In this document: piece after piece, positions 56,308 to 64,000 of the stretch
How the letters are laid out: each line of letters opens with the position of its first letter
Position numbering within the stretch: the first letter of the stretch is position 1
Assembly: GCA_007693595.1 (NCBI GenBank)
Contig: REDI01000039.1
Span: 124,001-188,000, forward strand
Reading direction: 5' to 3'
From: Deltaproteobacteria bacterium
GTDB taxonomy: Bacteria > Myxococcota_A > UBA796 > GCA-2862545
DNA length: 64,000 nt
The notes under the pieces: model-generated
The model's database searches: none
What the model saw: only the letters and a program-made list of their open reading frames with translations
What the model was told of the DNA's origin: nothing
Made by a program: the position numbers and the translations under genes

Positions 56308-57042
56308 GTGCTCACGCTGGCCGTCATCACCCTCAACGAAGTCGACCGCCTCGAAGCATGTCTCAGGTCGGTCCCTTTCGCCGACGAGGTCTTGGTGCTC
56401 GACAGCGGCTCGACCGACGGCACCCTCGAGCTGGCTCGCGGGCTCGGGGCGCGGGTCGTCTCGACCGACTGGCCGGGGCACGTGGCCCAGAAGAACCGCG
56501 CCTTGGCGATGGCTTCAGGCGACTGGATCCTCTCGCTCGATGCCGATGAGCGGCTGTCGGAGCGCGCGGGGCAGGTTCTCCAGCGCGCGCTCCGCTCGCC
56601 GGGGGAACACGCGGGCTTCGGGCTTCGGCGATGCAGTCGGTGGCAGGGGCGATACATTCGTCACGGCAAGTGGTATCCCGACCGAAAGCTACGGATCGTG
56701 CGTCGCGGTCTGGGTCGATGGGGAGGGGACGATCCGCACGACACCCTTCGGATCGACGGCCCGGTGAGATGGCTTGACGCCGACATCCTGCACGAGCCTT
56801 ATCGAGACTACCGAGAACATCTTGGAACCATCGAGCGCTACACCAGCGCCAGCGCGCGCTCCCTCCACGAGCGCGGGGTACGAGCCCGGTGCTTCGATCT
56901 CTGCGTCCGTCCGCCGCTACATTTCATAGATGCCTTGCTCCTTCGAGTAGGTTTCCTCGACGGATGGCGGGGCGTCGCCCTCGCGGGGCTGGGGGCGTGG
57001 TATGTTTGGTTGAAGTGGTCCAAGCTGCGTGGGATGTCGTGA
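56308..57042 (+). CDS. family 2 glycosyltransferase (WaaE/KdtX-like)
   Basis: The GTG at 56308, with AAGGAG 5 bases upstream, gives 244 residues. It has the GT2 start TLAVITLNEVDRLEACLRSV, VLDSGSTDGTLELA and the metal-binding LSLDADERLS motif, then GKWYPDRKLRIVRRG and a C-terminal hydrophobic stretch. It resembles the lipopolysaccharide core beta-glycosyltransferase WaaE/KdtX. The donor and acceptor cannot be told from sequence. The next gene overlaps its stop by 4 bases. Confidence 0.85.
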   Translation: MLTLAVITLNEVDRLEACLRSVPFADEVLVLDSGSTDGTLELARGLGARVVSTDWPGHVAQKNRALAMASGDWILSLDADERLSERAGQVLQRALRSPGEHAGFGLRRCSRWQGRYIRHGKWYPDRKLRIVRRGLGRWGGDDPHDTLRIDGPVRWLDADILHEPYRDYREHLGTIERYTSASARSLHERGVRARCFDLCVRPPLHFIDALLLRVGFLDGWRGVALAGLGAWYVWLKWSKLRGMS

Positions 57043-58064
57043 AGATCTTCTTTGTCGGAGATCGCTGGGGAGTGGGGGGAGGTACGAGCGGCCAGCTCCT
57101 CCTCGCCGCCCGAGGGCTCGCGGCGCGAGGGCACGAGCTCACCGTCGCGGTTCGGCGCGTCGATGCCCCCGAAGAAGCTGGGATCGTCGTCCGTCAGATC
57201 CCCTGGGCTCTTCCGCGCTTGGGACGAGGGTTCTTGGACGGCTACCTGGAGCGTCTCCGCCGACCGACCCGAGCGGTGATGAGCTGGATCCGGGGTCCGA
57301 GCCTCCCCGGCTGGCGCGCCGGCGGAGGAGCGCACGAGGCGTGGATCGAGGCGCGCGATGGCGTGGTCCGACGTCGGGATCGACACGAGCTGGCGCGGGA
57401 GCGCCGTAGCGCCGACAGGGCGTCGATCGTGGTCGTGAACTCCGCCTTGGCCGCGCAGGACGTCCTGACGCACCTCGGAGTGTCGAAGGCCCGCATCCGG
57501 CTGGTCCGCAACGGGGTCGATCTCGACCGTTTCCACCCGAGCCGTGCCCGCTCGGCTTCGGGCCGCGTCGTGATCTTCGTCGGGCAGGGCTGGCGCAGGA
57601 AGGGGCTTCGGACGGCGATCCATGCCTTCGAGCTCGCGGCTAGCTCACGGGATGTGCTCTGGGTCGTCGCGTCTGCGGCGGACCTCGCTTCCGCTCTCGC
57701 GGGCCGCTCCGCGCCCGATCAGCTCCGTCACATCGAGCCCAGTCCCGACCTTCCCCTGTGGCTGGAGCGTGCCGATGTGCTTCTTCACCCGACCCTCTAC
57801 GACAGCAGCGCGAACGTCGTGCTCGAGGCGATGGCCTGTGGGGTCGTGCCGATCACGTCGGCTCGCGACGGCTCCACGGAACAGGTGGACGACCCTGCTC
57901 TCGTCCTCTCCGATCCCACAGATCTGGCGAGCGTCGTGGAGCGACTGCGCTATGGACTGGCCCAGGCGGAGCCGGAGCGATGGCGCGCGGTGGCGGAGCG
58001 TTGGCCCGCTTCTCGCATGGTAGAGGGCATCGAGGACGCGATGAGGGAGCTGGAGCATGGCTGA
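57039..58064 (+). CDS. family 4 glycosyltransferase
   Basis: The GTG at 57039 overlaps the previous stop (GTGA). The 341-residue product has an N-terminal Rossmann half with KIFFVGDRWGVGGGTSGQLL, the domain junction RLVRNGVDLDRFHP and the C-terminal donor site VFVGQGWRRKGL-type strand and SSANVVLEAMACGVVPITS, containing the conserved glutamate. Similar enzymes act in lipopolysaccharide core or exopolysaccharide assembly. It also overlaps the next gene by 8 bases. Confidence 0.85.
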   Translation: MKIFFVGDRWGVGGGTSGQLLLAARGLAARGHELTVAVRRVDAPEEAGIVVRQIPWALPRLGRGFLDGYLERLRRPTRAVMSWIRGPSLPGWRAGGGAHEAWIEARDGVVRRRDRHELARERRSADRASIVVVNSALAAQDVLTHLGVSKARIRLVRNGVDLDRFHPSRARSASGRVVIFVGQGWRRKGLRTAIHAFELAASSRDVLWVVASAADLASALAGRSAPDQLRHIEPSPDLPLWLERADVLLHPTLYDSSANVVLEAMACGVVPITSARDGSTEQVDDPALVLSDPTDLASVVERLRYGLAQAEPERWRAVAERWPASRMVEGIEDAMRELEHG

Positions 58065-61000
58065 CGTCACGACCCCACGACCTGCGAGGCGCTGGGGACG
58101 GATCTTCTTGCGGCTGCTAATCGTAGCGGTCGGGGTTCTGCTCTTGGCGGCCGTCGCCGGCGCCGTCACGCTGGCGTATCTCTACGACCGTCACATCGCT
58201 AAGGAGCCGGGGCCGCACCTGGAGCGCGCGCATATCATGGCGGTCATCGCCGAAGAGTCGCCCGTCACCTACCGAGACGGCACCACGCGGCTCGGGGTGT
58301 TCTTTCAGGATGAGCACCGCAGCTACGTGGGATGGAGTGATCTACCGCCTGCCTACGTCGCCTCGATCGTCGCGGCCGAAGACGGCGACTTCTGGTCGCA
58401 CTCGGGGGTCAGCCCGAAGCACATCGTTCGGGCCTTGATCGACAACTTTCGCGCTGGACGCACGGTGTCGGGAGGGTCCACGCTCACGCAACAGACGGCC
58501 AAGAATCTCTACTACCGTCCAGATCGAAGCCTAAACAGCAAGGTGCAGGAGCTCCTCAACGCGCTGCGCCTCGAAGCCCACTACGACAAGTCCGAGATCC
58601 TGACCTTCTACGTCAACCAGTTCCACGTCTCGGGCAATGGGCGCGGGTTGGGGATCGCCGCACGGTACTTCTTCGACGCCGAGGTCGGGGATCTCGATCT
58701 CCTCCAGGCTGCCTTCCTCGCGGGTCTGGTCAAGGGGCCGAGCTACTACGATCCCTTTCTGGGGGATCAGGTCCGGCGCGAGCGGTCGACCGAGCGGGCC
58801 GTGAAGCGCACCCGATACGTGCTCCAGCGGATCGTCGACATGCCCGAGGCCGAGCTCGTGGGGCCCTGGCCCGTGGAAGGTCTGGCGGGCGAGGCGGCCC
58901 ACGCGGCGCGGCTAGCTCAGGTTCGCTCCTATAAGGCCGAGGCCGAACGGCTCCTTGATGAAGGCTTCGAGCTTCCCTTTCAGCGAGGTCAGTTTCGCTA
59001 CGACAGCAACGCGGTCCTCGACGAGGTGCGGCGTCGCCTCTCCCAGCCCCCCTTCGACGAGGTCTTACGCAAGGCGGGGGTCGACGAACCCAATCGCGCC
59101 GGGTTGGTGGTCGTCACGACCCTCGACGCGCAGGTTCAGCGCGAGGCGACCTATGCGCTCTGGCACCACCTCACCGAGGTGGGAGCTTGGCTCGAGAAGC
59201 CTGATCCGACCGACTTCATCCGAGCCGACAGCGCCGGACCTCGCTACGACCCCTTCCGCAGCCCTCAGCCTCACGAGTTTCGTTTGGCGAAGGTGGTGGA
59301 TCGTCCTCAGGTCAACGGTCGGACCACGCTCCGACTCGATCTCGGAGGCCACGACTGCGCGGTGGACCGAGACGGGCTCATCCGCGCGGCCCTCGCCGTC
59401 GAGCGTGGCCGGACAAGCAATCGTTTCAGCCGGGTCCCCGGCGAGAAGGTCGACGCGTTCGCCGAGGCGCTGAAGGATGGGGCGGTCGTCTGGGTGAGCG
59501 TGCGTGAGATCGACGAGGAGGGTCGGGCGAGCTGCGATCTGGAGCGACGTCCTGAGCTCCAGGGCTCGGTGGTGGTCCTGCAAGATGGCCAGATCCGAGC
59601 GATGGTGGCGGGCAACGACAACCAGAACTTCAACCGGGCCACCGCGCGGCGCCAGTTCGGCTCGACCTGGAAGACGCTGATCTATCATGCAGCGATGCAG
59701 CTCGGCTGGGGTCCGGACGAACCCCTCGACAACCGGCGCAACGTCTTTCCGTTCTCGACCACGTTCTACTATCCTCGCCCCGATCACACGCCCGAGCCGG
59801 TGGTTTCGATGTCATGGGCTGGCGTACACTCCGAGAATCTGGCGAGCGTGTGGCTCTTGTACCATCTCACGGATCGGCTCGATGGGGCTCAAGTCGCCGA
59901 ACTGGCGCGTACCCTGGACCTGGCGAGGCGAGCGGATGAGTCTGAAGAGGACTACCGAACTCGCATCCAGAAGGCAGGGGTGCTGCCGACCCGCTCGCGG
60001 CTGCGGGAGTCGATGTTCCTCAAGGCCCGTCGAGAGGTGCTCTCCGAGATCGACCGTCTGGGTCACCCCGAGGACGCTTTGAGCGTAGCCTCGCTGCTCT
60101 ACGGCTGGGGGCACGCGGCCGAGCTGCGTCGCGTGACGCGGGAGCCCGCCGCCATCCGAAATCGCAAGTCGCGGTCTTTGTCCAATAGCTTTCTACACCT
60201 CGAGAGTCTGATCGAGCCTTGTCGTGCGCAGTACGACGCCTTGGTCGACGCCCTCGACGCCGGCACGCCCCCCCAAGCCAAGCGTGTCCCGGACCTCTGG
60301 GTCCGGATCACCGAGGAACACCTCGAGGTGGCCTGCGGCAGCGTACCCGAAGGCTACGTGCGCCCCGACGCGGAGGGGCTCGATGGCTTTGTTCCCGAGG
60401 AGCTCGAGGAGCTCGACGAGGAGCCGGAGTCGTCTCCCCAGGAACGACGACGCTCCATCGCGGATCGGTTGGGGGACCTCCTTCGACGCGATCGCGCTCG
60501 GACCGAGCCGGAGCCGACCGAGGGCTCAGAGCTCAAGTCGTCCAGGATCGCCCCTTGGGGTGACGTCCTCCTCGATGAGCGGCTGCACGTCTCGACCTTC
60601 GAGGCCATCGCCGGAGGCGTGAGCCGAAGGTCGGCTCTCATCGACGTCTCTGGAACGAGCGTGGATCTCTACGCGCCCGAGCACCTTTATTGGCACCAGG
60701 ACTTTCGGGTCTTGCTCGCCCTACGCTACGTCGAGGAGCTTGCCCGACAGTACGGGGTTCGAAGCAAGGTGCGGCCTGTGCTCGCCCTACCCCTGGGCGC
60801 GAATGAGCTGACCCTCGAAGAGGCGACCGCGCTGTACGCCGGCTTGATCACGGGTCAGGCCTGGGACTTCGAGGGCGAAGTGCAGTCCGGCGGTCTCGGG
60901 GGCTGGTCCTCGGTGGGCGCGCCGGTAGACCCTGCGCTGCTCATCGCCGAGATCCGAGACGTGGATGGTCGGATCCTCTATCGGGTCCGACCCGAAGCGC

Positions 61001-61731
61001 GCGAAGTGGCGGAGCAGCCTGTCCCGGCGCTAACGGCCGACATCCTTCGTAACGTCGTCCTCCACGGCACCGGCAGGCGGGCGCTCACCGCGATCCCGCT
61101 CGGACGAGGTCACGTCCCCGCGATGGGCAAGACCGGCACGACCAACGAGTATCGAAACGCTGCTTTTTTGGGGGCGGTCCCGGCTTGGTACGAAGGGGGA
61201 TGGGAGGTGGAGCGCGGGGCTGTCATCGGCGCCTACGTGGGGTACGACGACAACCGGCCGATGTCCGCCGGGCGGATCCGGCTGGCGGGCGCGAGCGGGG
61301 CTCTGCCACCTTGGATTGGTGCCGCGAACGGCATGTCGAACGTCGGCCTGCTCGGTGAGCCCGAGGAGTCCCCGCCCCCCACAGGATGGCGACTCCGCGC
61401 GCCCGAGGGCTTGGCCTACATCGAGGTCGACCCTGTCTCGGGCCTCGCTCTCGGTGAGCTTTCTTCCCCGATCTCCAAGAATGATGGGGCGCCGCTTGGC
61501 CCCGATGAGCCCCCGGTCGAAGAGGAGATCCCAGCGGAGCCCAAGGTCGCCGATCACGCGGTGCTGATCGCGCCGCGCTCCCGCCGCGAGGCTCCCCGCG
61601 CGGTGCCGCAGCTCGAGGTCGTGCACCGCCCCGAGCGCGTCGCCCCCTCCACCGAAGAGGCGCAGGACAGGGCACGGAAGCGGCGTGAGCTCCTGCAACA
61701 GCTAGACCGGCCTCAGGGCCTCTGGGACTGA
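58057..61731 (+). CDS. large class A penicillin-binding protein with unusual GT51 motif and long transpeptidase insertion
   Basis: The 1224-residue protein has one N-terminal membrane anchor (about 16-43). The glycosyltransferase (GT51) domain has the first catalytic glutamate (E108 in AAEDGDFWSHSG) and GGSTLTQQTAKNLY. The motif normally written NEXY reads YVNQFHVSGNGRGLG, so the second catalytic Glu is Gln188. The transpeptidase has SXXK at S536 (FGSTWK), SXN at S592 (SEN) and KTG at 1025-1027. The SXN-KTG distance, 431 residues, is far more than usual because of an insertion (about 620-870) rich in Arg and Glu. It follows two glycosyltransferases in one coupled operon. It is 300-400 residues larger than common class A PBPs. 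Confidence 0.87.
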   Translation: MADVTTPRPARRWGRIFLRLLIVAVGVLLLAAVAGAVTLAYLYDRHIAKEPGPHLERAHIMAVIAEESPVTYRDGTTRLGVFFQDEHRSYVGWSDLPPAYVASIVAAEDGDFWSHSGVSPKHIVRALIDNFRAGRTVSGGSTLTQQTAKNLYYRPDRSLNSKVQELLNALRLEAHYDKSEILTFYVNQFHVSGNGRGLGIAARYFFDAEVGDLDLLQAAFLAGLVKGPSYYDPFLGDQVRRERSTERAVKRTRYVLQRIVDMPEAELVGPWPVEGLAGEAAHAARLAQVRSYKAEAERLLDEGFELPFQRGQFRYDSNAVLDEVRRRLSQPPFDEVLRKAGVDEPNRAGLVVVTTLDAQVQREATYALWHHLTEVGAWLEKPDPTDFIRADSAGPRYDPFRSPQPHEFRLAKVVDRPQVNGRTTLRLDLGGHDCAVDRDGLIRAALAVERGRTSNRFSRVPGEKVDAFAEALKDGAVVWVSVREIDEEGRASCDLERRPELQGSVVVLQDGQIRAMVAGNDNQNFNRATARRQFGSTWKTLIYHAAMQLGWGPDEPLDNRRNVFPFSTTFYYPRPDHTPEPVVSMSWAGVHSENLASVWLLYHLTDRLDGAQVAELARTLDLARRADESEEDYRTRIQKAGVLPTRSRLRESMFLKARREVLSEIDRLGHPEDALSVASLLYGWGHAAELRRVTREPAAIRNRKSRSLSNSFLHLESLIEPCRAQYDALVDALDAGTPPQAKRVPDLWVRITEEHLEVACGSVPEGYVRPDAEGLDGFVPEELEELDEEPESSPQERRRSIADRLGDLLRRDRARTEPEPTEGSELKSSRIAPWGDVLLDERLHVSTFEAIAGGVSRRSALIDVSGTSVDLYAPEHLYWHQDFRVLLALRYVEELARQYGVRSKVRPVLALPLGANELTLEEATALYAGLITGQAWDFEGEVQSGGLGGWSSVGAPVDPALLIAEIRDVDGRILYRVRPEAREVAEQPVPALTADILRNVVLHGTGRRALTAIPLGRGHVPAMGKTGTTNEYRNAAFLGAVPAWYEGGWEVERGAVIGAYVGYDDNRPMSAGRIRLAGASGALPPWIGAANGMSNVGLLGEPEESPPPTGWRLRAPEGLAYIEVDPVSGLALGELSSPISKNDGAPLGPDEPPVEEEIPAEPKVADHAVLIAPRSRREAPRAVPQLEVVHRPERVAPSTEEAQDRARKRRELLQQLDRPQGLWD

Positions 61732-61755
61732 GCCGACGAAGAACACCGCGTGGGG

Positions 61756-61780
61756 GCCGCCCCCCTTCCGTCGGGGCGGC
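61756..61780. terminator. hairpin between convergent PBP and M16 peptidase genes
   Basis: An 8-bp stem (GCCGCCCC at 61756-61763 with GGGGCGGC at 61773-61780) with a 9-base loop lies 25 bases after the PBP stop. The opposite gene ends at 61837. No clear T run follows on either strand. Confidence 0.5.
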
Positions 61781-61836
61781 TGCCTTCGTGCGTCAGCGAA
61801 TCGACGAGTGGCCTTCCCACGGCGCGCGTGGAGGAC

Positions 61837-64000
61837 TCAGCTCTCGTCGCTGTCGTCGCTCTCGCCCTTCTTGGCCTTCTCTTTGGCCTTCTTCTTTTCG
61901 GCCTTCTCCTTCTTCTTCTGACGCTTGGCGAAGCCCTTGGGATCTGCAGCCTGGTGGACCTCTTCGCCGCGGGCCTCCCAGTCGACGATCTCGTAGTCGA
62001 AGCCCTTCTCCTTGAGCTGGGGCTCGATGACCTCCGCGGGCCCCTCGAGCGTGGTGATCGAGCGATCGTTGCAGCCCGAGACCAGCCGTTGAATCGAGGC
62101 GGCGTCGACCTTCGCGATGTCTCTGCCCGCGTCGAGGAGCATCGACCAGGGTTGTTCCCAGGTGAGCGCGCTCGTGAGCTTGGAAGTGAGCTGACGGGTA
62201 GACTGGGCTTCGACGCCGTGGCTGCGTGCGCGGCGCATCTTGTACATGGTGAGCGCTGAGTCGTCGGCCTCGCCCTTCTCGAGCTTGTCGGTGAGGTCGC
62301 GGAAGAACTCCAAGGTTCGACCGACGCCGATGTTCACGGCGAGCGAGGAGAAGGTCATCGATCCAGAGCCATCGGGTGAGACCGAGGCGAAGCCGCCCGG
62401 GCTGTAGGCGAGGGCTTCCTTGACCCGGAGCTGGGTGAAGGTCTGGTCGAAGATGTAGTTGCTCAGCACCGCGGCAGCCTGCATGTCCCGCACGCCCGAG
62501 GTGTTGAGGCGGCAGCTCCGCGTCACTTGGGTCTGGGTGCGCTTGGGGTTGTCGAAGACAAGCACCTTGTGCCCCTGGTTGAGCGGCCCAACCGTGCTGC
62601 GAGGCATCTTGCCGACCTCGGCTCCCTCACGTTGCTCCCACCCCGCGAAGTAGTCGACCGAGAGCCGAAGCGCCTCGTCGGCATCGACGTTCCCAACGAT
62701 GAGCAGGGTCGCGTTCTCGGGCTGGATCATGCGGGTGAGTGCGTCGTCGACATCGCGCTTTCGCCACTCCGACATGCGCTCGATGTCGTCGTGCTGCGTC
62801 ACCCACTTCTGCGAGTCGTCGGGGTAGACATGCTTGAAGGCCATGTCTTGCATGTGCCAGCTCCGGGAGTGGATGCTCCGGAAGAAGCTCTCGCGGCGTC
62901 GCTTGACGTAGGTGGGCCGCCCCGCCATGTCGGGGCTCTTCGTCTCCATCTCCTCGCGGAGGAACCAGAGCGCGGAGTCGAGGTTGCCCGCGGGAGCCCG
63001 GACGCCGCTGGACCAGTTGACCGACGTCGCGCCTCCCGTGCGCGTCGAGGCGACCTGCAAGGCGTGGTTGCCCGCGTTCGAGCCGGGCGACCTCCAGGCA
63101 TCGTCGGTAAAGCGGCTAAGATAGCTGAACATCCCCTTGGGTTCCATGCCGCTCCCGCCACCGACGACCAGGGTGGCCTGGACGAGGGGGGCGTCGCTGT
63201 GGGGCACGATGACGACGCGCATCCCGTTGCGCAGCTTGCGATCGACGAGACCGCCGAGCTGCGGCTTGACGTAGGACGCCTCGATCTCTTCGTCGGTCGC
63301 GGCTGTGGTGCGCCCGGTGTTCACGGCATCGGCGTCGGAGGCGCCGTGGTAGGAGCTGGTCTCGGCCGTACGGTCGACTTCGGTCGGGGGAATGGGGTCG
63401 ACGACCACGATCGCCGCACGATCGCGTTTGAGGTACTCATCTCCCATACCGATGACGTTGTACATCTCGATACGGTTGACCTCGTTCATCCGGTCGGTGT
63501 GGTAGAGCGCGGAGCCGGTCTGGTGGAAGTGGAAGCCGATGTCTTCGGCGCGACCACCGAAGTGCTGAGCGACGTCGTCGACCGACTGAAGGACGCCGGT
63601 GATCGTCTCGAGGCGGGCCTCGGCGAAGTTCATGTCGAGGAAGGGACTCTGCTCTTGATTGTTGAGGATCGAGAACTGATCAATCAGGATATCCGCCACC
63701 TTCTCGGGCTTGGGATACCGATCGAGGTCGGTCACTTCGACCGCGCACGCCAGCACGCTGTGGACCTTCATGGGCAGCACGAAGCAGCCGGGGTCCTTGA
63801 GGCCTCGGGGCTTGTTGGGGGTGTCGAGCAGACCGCGCTGACCTAGAGACCCTGCTACGACGTTGCTCGCGAGGAGGGCCAGGACGTTCATCTCGGTGTC
63901 GTTGCCGCGAAAGCCTCCGGGGAGCGCCCAGCCCACGAGCACGGTGCGGTTGTCGACGGCCGCCTTGTATTCCGCGATGGCTCCCTTCGGAGGCGGTGGC
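61837..64000 (-). CDS. M16 (pitrilysin/insulinase) family peptidase, C-terminal part, 5' end outside window
   Basis: The frame is open to base 64000, so the gene begins off the window; a GTG at 63942 is internal. The visible 720 residues cover the end of the first M16 unit (WALPGGFRGNDTEMNVLALL, then RMNEVNRIEMYNVIGMGDEY) and the whole second unit (LRNGMRVVIVPHSDAPLVQA, EALAYSPGGFASVSPDGSGS). The catalytic HXXEH belongs to the missing N-terminal part, so activity cannot be judged. The protein ends in a Lys/Glu tail (KRQKKKEKAEKKKAKEKAKK) and acidic DSDES. Confidence 0.87.
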   Translation of the reverse strand, partial: PPPPKGAIAEYKAAVDNRTVLVGWALPGGFRGNDTEMNVLALLASNVVAGSLGQRGLLDTPNKPRGLKDPGCFVLPMKVHSVLACAVEVTDLDRYPKPEKVADILIDQFSILNNQEQSPFLDMNFAEARLETITGVLQSVDDVAQHFGGRAEDIGFHFHQTGSALYHTDRMNEVNRIEMYNVIGMGDEYLKRDRAAIVVVDPIPPTEVDRTAETSSYHGASDADAVNTGRTTAATDEEIEASYVKPQLGGLVDRKLRNGMRVVIVPHSDAPLVQATLVVGGGSGMEPKGMFSYLSRFTDDAWRSPGSNAGNHALQVASTRTGGATSVNWSSGVRAPAGNLDSALWFLREEMETKSPDMAGRPTYVKRRRESFFRSIHSRSWHMQDMAFKHVYPDDSQKWVTQHDDIERMSEWRKRDVDDALTRMIQPENATLLIVGNVDADEALRLSVDYFAGWEQREGAEVGKMPRSTVGPLNQGHKVLVFDNPKRTQTQVTRSCRLNTSGVRDMQAAAVLSNYIFDQTFTQLRVKEALAYSPGGFASVSPDGSGSMTFSSLAVNIGVGRTLEFFRDLTDKLEKGEADDSALTMYKMRRARSHGVEAQSTRQLTSKLTSALTWEQPWSMLLDAGRDIAKVDAASIQRLVSGCNDRSITTLEGPAEVIEPQLKEKGFDYEIVDWEARGEEVHQAADPKGFAKRQKKKEKAEKKKAKEKAKKGESDDSDES

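Noticed and set aside
63200-63942. GTG at 63942 as the start of the M16 peptidase
   Set aside because: The frame stays open to the window edge with sensible protein sequence, and the first M16 unit with HXXEH would be missing, so the true start is outside.

Overview
The window comes from a GC-rich Gram-negative bacterium. It is most like the myxobacteria and their relatives (Myxococcota/Bradymonadota-type). The evidence is FHA/AgmX-type and TPR envelope proteins in the style of Myxococcus Glt/Nfs, a TonB-dependent receptor, outer-membrane beta-barrels and lipoproteins. No insertion sequence, prophage or CRISPR array is visible. The taxonomic call is an inference from gene content.

Region 1 (1-17.8 kb, + strand) is the translation/transcription core: the 3' part of rpoC, rpsL-rpsG, the S10 and spc blocks to secY, a separate rpsM-rpsK-rpoA-rplQ unit, then fur and secG. 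Gene order is ancestral, but expected members are missing. There is no fusA or tuf after rpsG, no rplC after rpsJ, no rpsN between rplE and rpsH, no adk/map/infA/rpmJ after secY and no rpsD before rpoA. A full-length rplC stands alone, antisense, about 35 kb away (39.2-39.9 kb).

Region 2 (17.8-30 kb) is housekeeping metabolism: gap-pgk-tpiA (-), a COG2509-type flavoprotein (+), three identical tandem tRNA-Gly(GCC) genes, pyrD with two tandem CDP-alcohol phosphatidyltransferases (-), nadB (+), and a tightly packed run (-) of pyrE, a secreted protein, an M24 aminopeptidase and a membrane zinc-ribbon protein.

Region 3 (30-36.1 kb, -) is a tetratricopeptide-associated TRAP transporter (TPAT type): lipoprotein TatT, solute-binding TatP/DctP, and a fused 1315-residue QM permease. 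The permease is the most unusual protein here. Its first periplasmic loop carries an insertion of about 450 residues with three near-identical repeats and a fourth divergent one, each with a CX6C pair. Its C terminus ends in an AgmX/TonB-C-like domain. A terminator hairpin separates tatP from the permease gene.

Region 4 (36.2-40 kb) holds guaB, a 3-oxoacid CoA-transferase pair, and the displaced rplC.

Region 5 (40.2-52.3 kb, -) is an eight-gene envelope cluster: two beta-barrels, three TPR proteins, a small secreted protein, an FHA-TM-AgmX protein and a last beta-barrel. Its composition and order match the Myxococcus Nfs (spore coat) / Glt (gliding) machinery, A through H. No AglRQS-type motor genes are in the window.

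Region 6 (52.5-64 kb) has a TonB-dependent receptor with an N-terminal TonB-C-like domain plus a partner lipoprotein (-), tRNA-Cys, a translationally coupled operon of two glycosyltransferases and a very large class A penicillin-binding protein with an E-to-Q change in its glycosyltransferase motif (+), and the C-terminal part of an M16 peptidase (-) running off the end.
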